Below are positions 36,167 to 45,081 of a DNA stretch of 64,000 nt, in pieces. Within the stretch, counting starts at the first letter, position 1. Each line of letters starts with the position of its first letter. The notes beneath the pieces are model-generated. The model had not been told where the DNA came from. It searched no databases and saw only the letters and a program-made list of their open reading frames with translations. A program made the translations under genes and the position numbers. The DNA lies in the NCBI RefSeq assembly GCF_963677195.1, contig NZ_OY781918.1, positions 3,088,923 through 3,152,922 on the forward strand, read 5' to 3'. Source of the stretch: an uncultured Marinifilum sp. (GTDB lineage Bacteria; Bacteroidota; Bacteroidia; Bacteroidales; Marinifilaceae).

Positions 36167-36279
36167 TTGCTTTGGCAAGTGCTTATTTGGAAAATTCCTT
36201 CGGAATTTTCTCGCGTTCGTTTTTGTTTACTAAATTAGTTGCTGAAACACGCAACTAACCATACACAACAACGTTGGCA
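36146..36279 (+). other. attC 21 (ends cassette 21), 134 bp, short type
   Basis: TACTGCCAAC complements GTTGGCAGTA at 35537, ten of ten. Central hairpin GGAAAATTCC-TTC-GGAATTTTC. Confidence 0.92.
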
Positions 36280-36312
36280 TTCATTGACGCAACGAACTCA
36301 AAATTGAAAATT

Positions 36313-36483
36313 ATGAATAAAACTTACATAGTATCAATGTTTATTTCAGCTTCATTATTATTGTCCTTAAAGTTGACAGATTTAAAAGAAATAAACCTCT
36401 TAGTATCATTAGAAATTGCTTTTTACTTATTCATTATTGTCTTTATGATTTATAACTTCATAAAATTAAAGAAAGAAAAATGA
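36313..36483 (+). CDS. Very small membrane protein (cassette 22, first gene)
   Basis: 56 residues from the ATG before NKTYIVSMF, with two hydrophobic segments and a lysine-rich end (FIKLKKEK). A longer frame runs back to the recombination box. ATGA overlap with the next gene supports it as real. Function unknown. Confidence 0.45.
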   Translation: MNKTYIVSMFISASLLLSLKLTDLKEINLLVSLEIAFYLFIIVFMIYNFIKLKKEK

Positions 36484-36734
36484 GCAATTTAACCATCATT
36501 AAATCCGAAATTGAAAAATATGCAAATGACTCAAGTTTGACTGAATTGCAAATTGTTGAGAAACTGGAAAAACACTATTTCAATAAAAAAGTCAACGAGA
36601 ATTTAAATCTGTATAAAAAAGGAAAGAAAAAAGTGAGTGAAATAACAAAAGACTTGAAAATTTCGCCACGAAAATTTTATGCAATTTTGGAAAAAAAGAA
36701 AATAGAACATAAAAAATATAAAAAGAATGATTAA
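36480..36734 (+). CDS. Small basic protein (cassette 22, second gene)
   Basis: 84 residues, lysine-rich. VSEITKDLKISPRKFYAILEKKKIEHKKY resembles a helix-turn-helix of the kind that reads a resolvase-like or Trp-repressor-like site. A DNA-binding role is possible but not shown. Confidence 0.45.
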   Translation: MSNLTIIKSEIEKYANDSSLTELQIVEKLEKHYFNKKVNENLNLYKKGKKKVSEITKDLKISPRKFYAILEKKKIEHKKYKKND

Positions 36735-36953
36735 AAACAAAACGTTTGACTTTTAGCTCGTTTGCGGAATCGGAAACTGAATTGAAAAGCAAAACCCGAA
36801 TTGAATATGGAATTCAATAAGTTGCGGAATTGCTCACTCAATCGTAATTGAAAAAAATTGCGGAATAAATCGCTGAACGAACTCACTCAAAAGCGGGAAA
36901 ACAGAAAACGGAATTAAGCCTAATAATTAAAAGTCTGAATAAAAACAACGAAA
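36735..36953. other. Non-coding tail of cassette 22
   Basis: About 220 bp between the last gene and attC 22 with no frame of note. GCGGAAT occurs several times (near 36765, 36824 and 36861), perhaps traces of a decayed gene. No promoter or terminator stands out. Confidence 0.4.
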
Positions 36954-37088
36954 TGCCAACAACGTGTATAATTAATTGCTTTGGCAAGTGCCTATTTGGA
37001 AAATTCCTTCGGAATTTTCTCTGGCAAGTTTTTGTTTACTAAATTAGTTGCTTAACCACGCAACAAATCATACACAATACCGTTAGCC
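36954..37088 (+). other. attC 22 (ends cassette 22), 135 bp, short type
   Basis: AATGCCAAC complements GTTGGCATT at 36273. Very close to attC 21, with central GGAAAATTCC-TTC-GGAATTTTC. Confidence 0.92.
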
Positions 37089-37105
37089 ACAATGTCAGCC
37101 AATCA

Positions 37106-37762
37106 ATGAGCAAAAAGATTTTAACCATTATGCTTTTAACTTCCATACTAAACTTCTTCGGTTGTAAAGGGAAAAATGAACCTGAAAAAACAAAAGAAGA
37201 TGCTGAATTCGAACAATTTCTTGAACAGTCCAAAAACAGTATTGATGAATTTAATAATCGGAAAATCTACAAGGAATTAACAACTGAAATTTTGGATTCA
37301 ATTCCTGATGATAAACTTGAACAAACAATTTTTGACAACATTTATGAGATTATCGGAGATGACTATCAAAACGAATTAAATAATGTCAAAAAACTTACGA
37401 AAGGACAGCAAGCCTTCTTCTCGACTTGGATAATTGAAGGGGAAGTCAATAATGGCGGATTTAATCAATTCTATTTTAATTCAAGCGGACAATATGCGGA
37501 AATGGCAGAAGTCGGATTTATGACAATCGGAGCTGAAAAGTTCTCGGAATTAACAAAACGAGCGAATAAAATCTATTCCGAAAACAAAGACAGACTTGAG
37601 GAATTTGATGATGGAACAATGGAAAGTTTTAGCGAATCTTATAAAGACAATCCTCTGAACGATTTAGATACTGAATTTTATAATCTTTATGATTTCGAAA
37701 AAATTGGAGAATTAAGAATAAAATACATTAGAGAAAACAAAAACGAATTTATAACTGAATAA
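37106..37762 (+). CDS. DUF4375 lipoprotein (cassette 23)
   Basis: 218 residues. Signal peptide with lipobox LNFFGC (Cys about residue 20). LTKGQQAFFSTWIIEGEVNNGGFNQFYFNSSGQYAEMAEVGFMTIGAEKF is the DUF4375 core (W-x-x-x-x-E-V-x-N-G-G-F-x-Q-F). The family is common in Bacteroidota; the usual form is cytoplasmic, so lipid anchoring is a variation. Function unknown. Confidence 0.82.
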   Translation: MSKKILTIMLLTSILNFFGCKGKNEPEKTKEDAEFEQFLEQSKNSIDEFNNRKIYKELTTEILDSIPDDKLEQTIFDNIYEIIGDDYQNELNNVKKLTKGQQAFFSTWIIEGEVNNGGFNQFYFNSSGQYAEMAEVGFMTIGAEKFSELTKRANKIYSENKDRLEEFDDGTMESFSESYKDNPLNDLDTEFYNLYDFEKIGELRIKYIRENKNEFITE

Positions 37763-37773
37763 AAAAACACAGT

Positions 37774-37905
37774 GGCTAACACCGTGTATAATTCATTGCT
37801 AGTAAAGGCTTACTTACGAAAGCCCTCGCGGACTTTCTATCTTTGATTTATTCGCTAACTTTAGTCCTTAAACACGCAACGAAATCATACACAAACACGT
37901 TGTGT
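37774..37905 (+). other. attC 23 (ends cassette 23), 132 bp, short type
   Basis: GTGGCTAAC complements GTTAGCCAC at 37082. Central GAAAGCCC-TCGC-GGACTTTC. Confidence 0.92.
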
Positions 37906-37962
37906 GTAATTTGAGCACAACTAACTTCTGATCAATCATTCTTAAAAAAATCAATTATTCAT

Positions 37963-38304
37963 ATGAAACCTTTTGACTTCAATAAGAAAAAATTTTCCCT
38001 CATTGAAAATACGGAAAGTGGAAAAGTAAATTCTGATACGGTATTTGAGTTTTATCAAAAAGATGATTTAGTAACTGCAAATTACTTTGGAGGAACTATT
38101 AAATACGGAAAAATAATTGCTCTTCTAAATGGCAATAAATTAAATATGATTTACCAATGTGTAACTACTGACAATGAATTAAAAGCTGGAAAGGCAATTG
38201 CTGATATTAGCCTCAATGAAAACGAAAAAATTAAACTGAATTTAAGATGGGAATGGTTGAATAAAGCTAATGAAAAAGGAACTTCTGAATATCTTGAAAT
38301 ATAA
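37963..38304 (+). CDS. Small protein of the Bacteroidota family often named n-acetylglutamate synthase-like (cassette 24)
   Basis: 113 residues. FSLIENTESGKVNSDTVFEFYQKDDLVTANYFGGTIKYGKIIALL and IKLNLRWEWLNKANEKGTSEYLEI match a small beta-barrel-like family that databases often label n-acetylglutamate synthase. That name is doubtful for a protein this size. Function unknown. Leader of about 60 bp before the ATG. Confidence 0.7.
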   Translation: MKPFDFNKKKFSLIENTESGKVNSDTVFEFYQKDDLVTANYFGGTIKYGKIIALLNGNKLNMIYQCVTTDNELKAGKAIADISLNENEKIKLNLRWEWLNKANEKGTSEYLEI

Positions 38305-38314
38305 TAAAAACTAC

Positions 38315-38443
38315 ACACAACAACGTGTATAATTCATTGCGCCTGATTTTCCGATAGGAAAATCCTTGCTTCTGAATTATGAGCTCGTGATTATTTGCTA
38401 ACTTAGTGCCAACGCAACGAAATCATACACGAACACGTTGTGC
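38315..38443 (+). other. attC 24 (ends cassette 24), 129 bp, short type
   Basis: TACACACAAC complements GTTGTGTGTA at 37899, ten of ten. Central GATTTTCC-GATA-GGAAAATC. Confidence 0.92.
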
Positions 38444-38489
38444 ATAATTGACGGAAACCGAAGTGCAAAAGATTAGACAAAGACATTAA

Positions 38490-39179
38490 ATGAAGAAAAA
38501 GACAAAAAAACGCCTGATAATTGGATTAATAATAGCTGTAGGTTCATCGATTTTGATTTATCTGTTAAGAGGAGTATTTGCTTTTATATTTTTCTTTATG
38601 TCAATGGATAGTTCAAGCAAAGACGATTTGGTAGAAAATTATGAGTTAAAGAAAACCGCAATTCATGAACTTAAAACAAGCTTTGACAGTATTGTTCCAG
38701 ACGGATTTAAAATCTATATAGAGTTCAAAGACCAAAAAAATATTGACTTGTGGGTTTACGAAAAATCGGATTCTATAGATAAAAAAATGATTTGCTTGTT
38801 CCAGCAATGGGACATTAATCCATATGACTATGTAATGGAGCCAATGACTAAATATGACAGTTCAGAATATGCTCCTAAAACAAAAGATTTAGGTTTAGTC
38901 AAAGAAAAATTGAATTGGACTGAAAATACATTCATTGAGATTAAGAAAATACTGGATAATGCAAATTGTATTTCAATTGAAAATGGAGAACCAGCTGAAA
39001 TTGGATTTGCTCGAAGTGGAATGGGAAAATACTTTTATTATATATTTCAAGACCCAATTCCTGGAAATGAAATTGAAAATTGGAATGATAGCTGTTCCTA
39101 TATTTATTATGACTCAAAAATGGTGTTAGGATATGCAGGTGGAGCAATTGGAGCTCAATGTTTTCCTGACCCAGATTAA
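38490..39179 (+). CDS. Membrane-anchored hypothetical protein, copy 1 (cassette 25)
   Basis: 229 residues: basic start MKKKTKKR, one membrane helix (about 8-40), then an extracytoplasmic domain (DGFKIYIEFKDQKNIDLWVYEKSD, CISIENGEPAEIGFARSGMGKYFYYIFQDPIPGNE). Family not recognised. A second copy at 44226 differs in one residue (Gln to Lys in KDQKN) with the same leader and attC. Confidence 0.65.
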   Translation: MKKKTKKRLIIGLIIAVGSSILIYLLRGVFAFIFFFMSMDSSSKDDLVENYELKKTAIHELKTSFDSIVPDGFKIYIEFKDQKNIDLWVYEKSDSIDKKMICLFQQWDINPYDYVMEPMTKYDSSEYAPKTKDLGLVKEKLNWTENTFIEIKKILDNANCISIENGEPAEIGFARSGMGKYFYYIFQDPIPGNEIENWNDSCSYIYYDSKMVLGYAGGAIGAQCFPDPD

Positions 39180-39190
39180 TTAACAACTAT

Positions 39191-39321
39191 GCACAACAAA
39201 TTATAAACGTAATGCGGGGCGAAGTGAGTAATTTAAACGAGAGTAAAAAAAACAACTATAGTGCAAACTTGAAAGGGAGGTGCGTTGAAACCCGCACTAC
39301 GCTTATAAGTGGCCGTTATAA
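39191..39321 (+). other. attC 25 (ends cassette 25), 131 bp, short type
   Basis: TATGCACAAC complements GTTGTGCATA at 38437, ten of ten. Body identical to attC 31. Confidence 0.92.
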
Positions 39322-39341
39322 TGCATTTAAACAAAACACCG

Positions 39342-40058
39342 ATGAGTAAAATTTTAACACTAGTAATTTTTTTCTTCTCTCTTACGGGATTTTCCCAAAA
39401 TCACAATGAAGCTGATAGTCTTCTAAAGAAGAAATTCAAAGAATTTATAAAACAAAATAATATCGAAAGTGATAGTCTCCTTCAGAAGGAATTCTTAGAA
39501 TTTGCGACTGAGAAATTAAAAGTAAAACAGAATAAGGAAAGGCAAAATCTGAATAAACTTACAAATTCTTCTCAAATCTGCTCGCAACCATCTTATGCAG
39601 AATACTTACATCTCCCTCATGGATTAAATGGATATTTTGATTTTGAAGAAGGCTTGGAGTGTTCGAAGAAATCCGAGAAACCAAATTTAATTTATTTTGT
39701 AGGGCATGGTTCTATTAAGTCCAGAGAAATGGAAGCTAATGTCTGGTCGGATGCAGAAATCTCAAAACTATTACGAGAAAAGTTTATAATAACAGCATTA
39801 TATGTCGATGACAGACTTAAATTACCAAAAGAAAAACAGATTAAATCAATGAACAATGGAGAGTTGTTAAAGACAATTGGAGAAAAATGCCTCAATTACC
39901 AACAGCAAAAATTTAATGGAAATACACAACCAGCTTATTATATTATCAACTCGAATGAAGATTTATTAGCTGGTCCCTACTATTTTGATTTATCTATTGA
40001 TTCATACAAGAAATTTTTACAAAAAGGATTAGATCAATATAAAAAAAACGCATTATAA
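39342..40058 (+). CDS. Exported thioredoxin-fold protein lacking its catalytic cysteines (cassette 26)
   Basis: 238 residues with a signal peptide (LTLVIFFFSLTGFSQ). The C-terminal half is a DsbD/thiol-disulfide interchange-type thioredoxin domain: NLIYFVGHGSIKSREMEANVWSDAEI, VDDRLKLPKEK, TIGEKCLNYQQQKFNGNTQPAYYIINSNEDLL. The family norm is GHGCVNCREME; here both catalytic cysteines are serines (S114, S117). So it should not do disulfide exchange and may bind a partner instead. The ATG is chosen to fit the signal peptide. Confidence 0.8.
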   Translation: MSKILTLVIFFFSLTGFSQNHNEADSLLKKKFKEFIKQNNIESDSLLQKEFLEFATEKLKVKQNKERQNLNKLTNSSQICSQPSYAEYLHLPHGLNGYFDFEEGLECSKKSEKPNLIYFVGHGSIKSREMEANVWSDAEISKLLREKFIITALYVDDRLKLPKEKQIKSMNNGELLKTIGEKCLNYQQQKFNGNTQPAYYIINSNEDLLAGPYYFDLSIDSYKKFLQKGLDQYKKNAL

Positions 40059-40183
40059 CACACGCTCATAAATAATTGCCGCATAGTAGTAAATTCAAGG
40101 GTTGTAGCCCGCGTAATGTTCAGCATAACTGGGCTGGCAAATAACCCGCGATCGGCAACTATTCATAGCGCAAAACGTTACAG
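40053..40183 (+). other. attC 26 (ends cassette 26), 131 bp, short type
   Basis: GCATTATAAC complements GTTATAATGC at 39315, ten of ten. Arms ATAAATAATTGCCG / CGGCAACTATTCAT. Overlaps the stop of the thioredoxin-like gene. Confidence 0.92.
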
Positions 40184-40521
40184 CCAATTAGTTGGCTAAA
40201 GCCTAATTTGTATAAGCCCAAAAACTTTATGGAATTATAGTTTCGAATTGATTGGGAATTGACACGTAAAAAAAATGAGTAGATTATTTTAATCGGCCTA
40301 GCGAGCTGATTTACAAACGCGGCAAGGTGCATATAATAGAGCAAGGCGCTTATTGTGTAGCATTTTGAGCTAAAAGAATGCAAATTTTTGGTTTGTAACA
40401 CTCATATCGGGCTTTTTTTCGGAAGCTGATTTGCATACGAAGGCCTCAGCATCCCATAAAAGTTTTTGTTCTAGCCCATTAAATTTTTCATGTTGAAGTT
40501 CGATCGGGGATTAATAACTGG
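40184..40521 (+). other. Body of gene-less cassette 27, copy 2
   Basis: Matches the body of cassette 16 except for two substitutions near its 3' end (GATCGGGGATTAA versus GATTGGGGGTTAA). No credible gene on either strand. Carries the AGCCAA-TTAG-TTGGCT hairpin at its start and the same TTGACA at 40259. Confidence 0.5.
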
Positions 40522-40707
40522 CTGTAACACGCTGGCAAAAAGCATAAGTTTAGGTGTTTAATTTTAAGGAATGTTAAAATATTAGGTTCCGCCAAACATT
40601 TGCTTCAAAAATTTTATTAAGTTTAATGCAGAAACAAATATTTGGCTCGCTAGAAGCTTTAAGTTTTGTTCACAAATTACTTACGCTTCTTCCAGCCACC
40701 GTTAGCT
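40522..40707 (+). other. attC 27 (ends cassette 27), 186 bp, long type
   Basis: TGGCTGTAAC complements GTTACAGCCA at 40177. Same plan as attC 16 with scattered substitutions. Confidence 0.9.
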
Positions 40708-40751
40708 GCAAGCAAAATAAATGAGACCTAAATCGTAAATAAACATAAAAG

Positions 40752-41639
40752 ATGAGAAACATTATTCTAATGACCACAATGCTAGTTTTAATGGTAAGCT
40801 GCGTTAGTAAGAACAGAGAAAATGAACTTATACAAAAAGTTACTAGCTTGGAAAAGGTAATTTTAGAAAAAAGCAAAATTGTTGAGAAACTTAATGCTGA
40901 GAATCAAAAGCTCACAGCATTAAATGAGAAATTAAAGTACTCTGCTTCTGATAGAATTTATAATATTAGGAAATTTATTAACGATGATGAATTGGATAAA
41001 GCTTCTAATGGTATTAAGGAATTAGTGCAGTTATTTCCAAACTCAAAAGAAGCTAAATTATCCTCAAAAGAAGCTACTATAATAGAAAAAAAGAAAAAAG
41101 AAAAAAAAGCTGAAGCGGCTAGAGTTAAAGCACTAGGATTTAAAGTATTTACTAATCATACATCAGCTAAGTTAGAAAAAGTTAATTTCACTTTTACTAA
41201 GTTTTCATTTGGGAGAGAATTTGGCTTTGGTCATTGTTCTGATGTTGGAGAATATTCATATGAAACAGCAGATAAAGATAATATATATCTTCTAGGAGAT
41301 GTGAAAATATCTTCTAAAGAAAAGTACGTAACTTTCCCATCATTCTATTTGTATAAACTTGAGGAAGGTGTGTTGAAGCACATTTCATATGTTAATAATG
41401 AATATGCGAGTTGGTCTAGTTATGGAGCCAAAATAGGAAATTATTCAGATGATAGTCACGATTTTTCTAAGGTAAATTCTGTTAATTACAAGATTGCAGT
41501 CGAAATAGGAAAAGAAGAGTCAAAAGAAGTTTTATTTTTATTAGCAAAGATAAATGGAGACCGGCAATCTACTCTTACTGTAAATGATGTTATGGAAAAT
41601 TATATTGTTGTTAGAATTTTTAATAAGAGTAAAATTTAA
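40752..41639 (+). CDS. Coiled-coil lipoprotein (cassette 28)
   Basis: 295 residues. Lipobox VLMVSC (Cys about residue 17), then a heptad-like coiled coil (LIQKVTSLEKVILEKSKIVEKLNAENQKLTALNEKL), a helical linker with the lysine run KKKKEKKAEAARVKAL, and a C-terminal beta-rich domain (TFTKFSFGREFGFGHCSDVGEYSYETADKDN). Function unknown; likely a periplasmic spacer-type protein. Confidence 0.65.
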   Translation: MRNIILMTTMLVLMVSCVSKNRENELIQKVTSLEKVILEKSKIVEKLNAENQKLTALNEKLKYSASDRIYNIRKFINDDELDKASNGIKELVQLFPNSKEAKLSSKEATIIEKKKKEKKAEAARVKALGFKVFTNHTSAKLEKVNFTFTKFSFGREFGFGHCSDVGEYSYETADKDNIYLLGDVKISSKEKYVTFPSFYLYKLEEGVLKHISYVNNEYASWSSYGAKIGNYSDDSHDFSKVNSVNYKIAVEIGKEESKEVLFLLAKINGDRQSTLTVNDVMENYIVVRIFNKSKI

Positions 41640-41705
41640 TTGATAATAATAATTTCGAAAAGATGGATGCTTTTTATAGATGCTTGAATTATAAACAATG
41701 CCAGC

Positions 41706-41894
41706 AGCTAACAAAAGCTAAATGCAATACGGGGTGCAGTAGGTAATTAAACCGCAGTTCTCTGTATCAATAACGCCAATTCGTCTTTGACGATTTGGCT
41801 TAAAAATATAGTAATGAATAAACGAATTGGCTCAGTGTAAATTGAAAGTGAAGTGCTTCGAAATCCCGTACAGCACTTAGCCAAACCGTTGTAG
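41706..41894 (+). other. attC 28 (ends cassette 28), 189 bp, long type
   Basis: GCAGCTAAC complements GTTAGCTGC at 40701. Outer arms GCTAAATGCAATACGGGGTGCAG / CCCGTACAGCACTTAGC; inner arms GCCAATTCGTC / CGAATTGGC. Confidence 0.9.
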
Positions 41895-41947
41895 CCAATT
41901 TAAAGACGCAACCTTCGTTATGTAAAACACATCAAAAGAAATAAATT

Positions 41948-42520
41948 ATGAACATGAAAATATTGAGATTAGCACTGATTATTTTTTCATTAACGTTATT
42001 TAGCTGTGAGAAAGAAAATGTTGATGACATAGAAAACTCGGATGAAAAGTATGTCCCGACCGATGTATTAGTCAAAATGAAAGGACATTATACTATTGAT
42101 AAAGTATTTGACTTTATTAATAGTTTTGACCATGACGTTGAAAATATTCATTCTCAAACTTACACATCAGACTTACCCTCTGATAGTTTACAATACGTAT
42201 TAGATTATCTTAATGCTAAGACTTATACAAATGACGGAAATGCTTGGTTTGTTAGTGGATATTTGCATTATCAAACAAAGGTGATAACTATCTTCCCAAG
42301 ACTTTTCGATATGAAAAATACTACTTATCAAGATGACTGGTTAGAATCAATGGAGATTTTGAAACTAAAAGAGGATACTGTTAGTGAAACTGCTGGTTGT
42401 ATAATCTACTTTCATGTGCCAGAAGGGGATGAGAAAGAGTGGGAAAAGAAATTCGAAGAATATGATTTTGTAGAATGGGCTGAGTTGAATTATTATGTTG
42501 ATATAAATCCATGGCCATAG
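41948..42520 (+). CDS. Hypothetical lipoprotein, copy 1 (cassette 29)
   Basis: 190 residues. Lipobox LTLFSC (Cys about residue 20), then KYVPTDVLVKMKGHYTIDKVFDFINSF and GCIIYFHVPEGDEKEWEKKFEEYDFVEWAELNYYVD, an alpha/beta arrangement that could resemble a protease-propeptide or ferredoxin-like fold. An identical copy is at 59033 with the same leader and attC. Function unknown. Confidence 0.65.
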   Translation: MNMKILRLALIIFSLTLFSCEKENVDDIENSDEKYVPTDVLVKMKGHYTIDKVFDFINSFDHDVENIHSQTYTSDLPSDSLQYVLDYLNAKTYTNDGNAWFVSGYLHYQTKVITIFPRLFDMKNTTYQDDWLESMEILKLKEDTVSETAGCIIYFHVPEGDEKEWEKKFEEYDFVEWAELNYYVDINPWP

Positions 42521-42533
42521 ATGAAAAAACTGG

Positions 42534-42663
42534 CTACAACACGCAATATAGCAAAAAGCGGTGAAGTGCTAAATTGGAGCGGTTTTAGCCCGTTTCAACT
42601 TCATTTCGGTTTGATGTTAAGTCGCTCGCAATCCGCTTCATGCCATATTGCCATCCGTTGGGT
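42534..42663 (+). other. attC 29 (ends cassette 29), 130 bp, short type
   Basis: TGGCTACAAC complements GTTGTAGCCA at 41888, ten of ten. Arms GCAATATAGCAAAAAGCGGTGAAG / CCGCTTCATGCCATATTGC. Body identical to attC 37. Confidence 0.92.
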
Positions 42664-42716
42664 GCTATTTTAGGACGGGACAGTGACACTTGAACGATAA
42701 TATATAAAGGACAAAA

Positions 42717-44039
42717 ATGAAAAAAACAGTTTTAACAACAATACTAATTTTGACACTTAGTCTAATAGGACTTGCTCAATCAAACTTTGACAAAACCAAA
42801 TTAGACAATTACTTCAAGGCACTTGAACAAAATAACAAGTTTATGGGAAGTGTTGCCGTTTCAAAAAACGGTGAAATTATTTACACAAAATCAATCGGAT
42901 TTGCAGACATTGAAAACAACTTAAAAGCAACCGAAAATTCAAAATATAGAATTGGCTCAATTTCTAAATCACTTACGACAGTTTTAGTGTTAAAAGCAAT
43001 TGAACAAAAAAAGTTAGACATAAATCAATCTATTGACAAATGGTTTCCAACAATTAAAAACGCAAAGAAAATCACAGTGAAACATTTGCTAAGTCATAGA
43101 AGTGGAATACATAATTTCACAAATGACAAAGATTACCTGACTTATAATACCCAACAAAAGACAGAGAAAGAAATGGTTGAAATTATTGCAAAAGGTGGTA
43201 GTGATTTCCAACCAGACAGCAAAGCAGAATACAGCAATTCTAATTTCGTACTGTTGACTTATATTCTTGAGAAAACATTCAATAAATCTTATTCCGAATT
43301 GTTGCAAGAATACATTGTTAAACCAATTGGCTTGACTAACACTTATGTTTTTGAAAAAATTAATACTAGCAATAACGAGTGTAAATCATACAAATTTGTT
43401 AGTTCTTGGAAAGAAGAAACCGAAACAGACTATACAATTCCTTTAGGTGCCGGTGCGATAACTTCTACACCAAGCGACTTGACAAAGTTTGCTGACGCTT
43501 TATTTGATGGTAAATTATTGGAATCTGAAAGTCTTGAGATAATGAAAACCATAAAAGACGGTTACGGAATTGGCTTGTTTCAAATTCCTTTCTTCAAGAA
43601 TGTCGGCTACGGACACACAGGTGGAATTGACGGATTTAGCTCTGTTTATTCACATTTTCCTGACGACAAAATTTCGTATGCTTTGATTTCTAATGGAACA
43701 AATATGAATAACAATGACATTTCTATTGCGGTTTTAAGTGCTGTGTACGATAAGCCATACGAAATTCCAGCATTTACGACTTTCAATGTAACATCAGAAG
43801 AATTAGATAAATATTTAGGAGTTTATTCATCTAAACAAATTGCGTTGAAAATTACAATTACAAAAGACGGAAATACTTTGATTGCACAAGGAACAGGACA
43901 GCCAGCATTTCCACTTGAAGCAACCGACAAAGACAAATTTAAGTTTGACCAAGCAGGAGCAAAATTTGAATTTAATCCAACAGATAAGAAAATGATATTA
44001 TTTCAAGGCGGTGGACAAATTGAATTTACGAACGAATAA
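42717..44039 (+). CDS. Serine hydrolase of the beta-lactamase class C / penicillin-binding superfamily (cassette 30)
   Basis: 440 residues with a signal peptide ending LIGLAQ. Active-site motifs: S81-I-S-K84 (nucleophile and general base), Y172-S-N174, and a GHTGG run in place of KTG. A C-terminal domain (LDKYLGVYSSKQIALKITITKDGNTLIAQ) is the lipocalin-like tail common in these hydrolases. More likely an esterase or peptidase than a resistance enzyme; a beta-lactam target cannot be excluded. Confidence 0.9.
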   Translation: MKKTVLTTILILTLSLIGLAQSNFDKTKLDNYFKALEQNNKFMGSVAVSKNGEIIYTKSIGFADIENNLKATENSKYRIGSISKSLTTVLVLKAIEQKKLDINQSIDKWFPTIKNAKKITVKHLLSHRSGIHNFTNDKDYLTYNTQQKTEKEMVEIIAKGGSDFQPDSKAEYSNSNFVLLTYILEKTFNKSYSELLQEYIVKPIGLTNTYVFEKINTSNNECKSYKFVSSWKEETETDYTIPLGAGAITSTPSDLTKFADALFDGKLLESESLEIMKTIKDGYGIGLFQIPFFKNVGYGHTGGIDGFSSVYSHFPDDKISYALISNGTNMNNNDISIAVLSAVYDKPYEIPAFTTFNVTSEELDKYLGVYSSKQIALKITITKDGNTLIAQGTGQPAFPLEATDKDKFKFDQAGAKFEFNPTDKKMILFQGGGQIEFTNE

Positions 44040-44048
44040 AAAAACAGC

Positions 44049-44179
44049 ACCCAACAATAAATATAGGTCATTTGGCGGATAGTTCTATATTTGAAAATGA
44101 GTACATTTAATAAAATATATAGCAGTTTGATGCTTTGGAGCTTTGAATTGCCAAACGCCCCATATTCTCAACGTTGTGC
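44049..44179 (+). other. attC 30 (ends cassette 30), 131 bp, short type
   Basis: GCACCCAAC complements GTTGGGTGC at 42657. Close to attC 12 (AATATAGGTCATTTGGCGG ... GCCAAACGCCCCATATT). Confidence 0.92.
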
Positions 44180-44225
44180 ATAATTGACGGAAACCGAAGT
44201 GCAAAAGATTAGACAAAGACATTAA

Positions 44226-44915
44226 ATGAAGAAAAAGACAAAAAAACGCCTGATAATTGGATTAATAATAGCTGTAGGTTCATCGATTTTGATTTATCTG
44301 TTAAGAGGAGTATTTGCTTTTATATTTTTCTTTATGTCAATGGATAGTTCAAGCAAAGACGATTTGGTAGAAAATTATGAGTTAAAGAAAACCGCAATTC
44401 ATGAACTTAAAACAAGCTTTGACAGTATTGTTCCAGACGGATTTAAAATCTATATAGAGTTCAAAGACAAAAAAAATATTGACTTGTGGGTTTACGAAAA
44501 ATCGGATTCTATAGATAAAAAAATGATTTGCTTGTTCCAGCAATGGGACATTAATCCATATGACTATGTAATGGAGCCAATGACTAAATATGACAGTTCA
44601 GAATATGCTCCTAAAACAAAAGATTTAGGTTTAGTCAAAGAAAAATTGAATTGGACTGAAAATACATTCATTGAGATTAAGAAAATACTGGATAATGCAA
44701 ATTGTATTTCAATTGAAAATGGAGAACCAGCTGAAATTGGATTTGCTCGAAGTGGAATGGGAAAATACTTTTATTATATATTTCAAGACCCAATTCCTGG
44801 AAATGAAATTGAAAATTGGAATGATAGCTGTTCCTATATTTATTATGACTCAAAAATGGTGTTAGGATATGCAGGTGGAGCAATTGGAGCTCAATGTTTT
44901 CCTGACCCAGATTAA
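44226..44915 (+). CDS. Membrane-anchored hypothetical protein, copy 2 (cassette 31)
   Basis: 229 residues, same as the protein at 38490 but with Lys in place of Gln in KDKKN (one base change). Leader, stop and attC agree with the first copy, so the whole cassette was copied. Membrane helix at about residues 8-40. Confidence 0.65.
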   Translation: MKKKTKKRLIIGLIIAVGSSILIYLLRGVFAFIFFFMSMDSSSKDDLVENYELKKTAIHELKTSFDSIVPDGFKIYIEFKDKKNIDLWVYEKSDSIDKKMICLFQQWDINPYDYVMEPMTKYDSSEYAPKTKDLGLVKEKLNWTENTFIEIKKILDNANCISIENGEPAEIGFARSGMGKYFYYIFQDPIPGNEIENWNDSCSYIYYDSKMVLGYAGGAIGAQCFPDPD

Positions 44916-44926
44916 TTAACAACTAT

Positions 44927-45057
44927 GCACAACAAATTATAAACGTAATGCGGGGCGAAGTGAGTAATTTAAACGAGAGTAAAAAAAACAACTATAGTGC
45001 AAACTTGAAAGGGAGGTGCGTTGAAACCCGCACTACGCTTATAAGTGGCCGTTAGTG
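44927..45057 (+). other. attC 31 (ends cassette 31), 131 bp, short type
   Basis: TATGCACAAC complements GTTGTGCATA at 44173. Body identical to attC 25. Confidence 0.92.
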
Positions 45058-45081
45058 GCAAGGCTCACAAAACAGACAACT

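Noticed and set aside
42717..44039. Antibiotic-resistance beta-lactamase
   Set aside because: SxxK and YxN are present, but the GHTGG run and lipocalin-like tail fit the wider esterase/peptidase group; resistance cannot be claimed.
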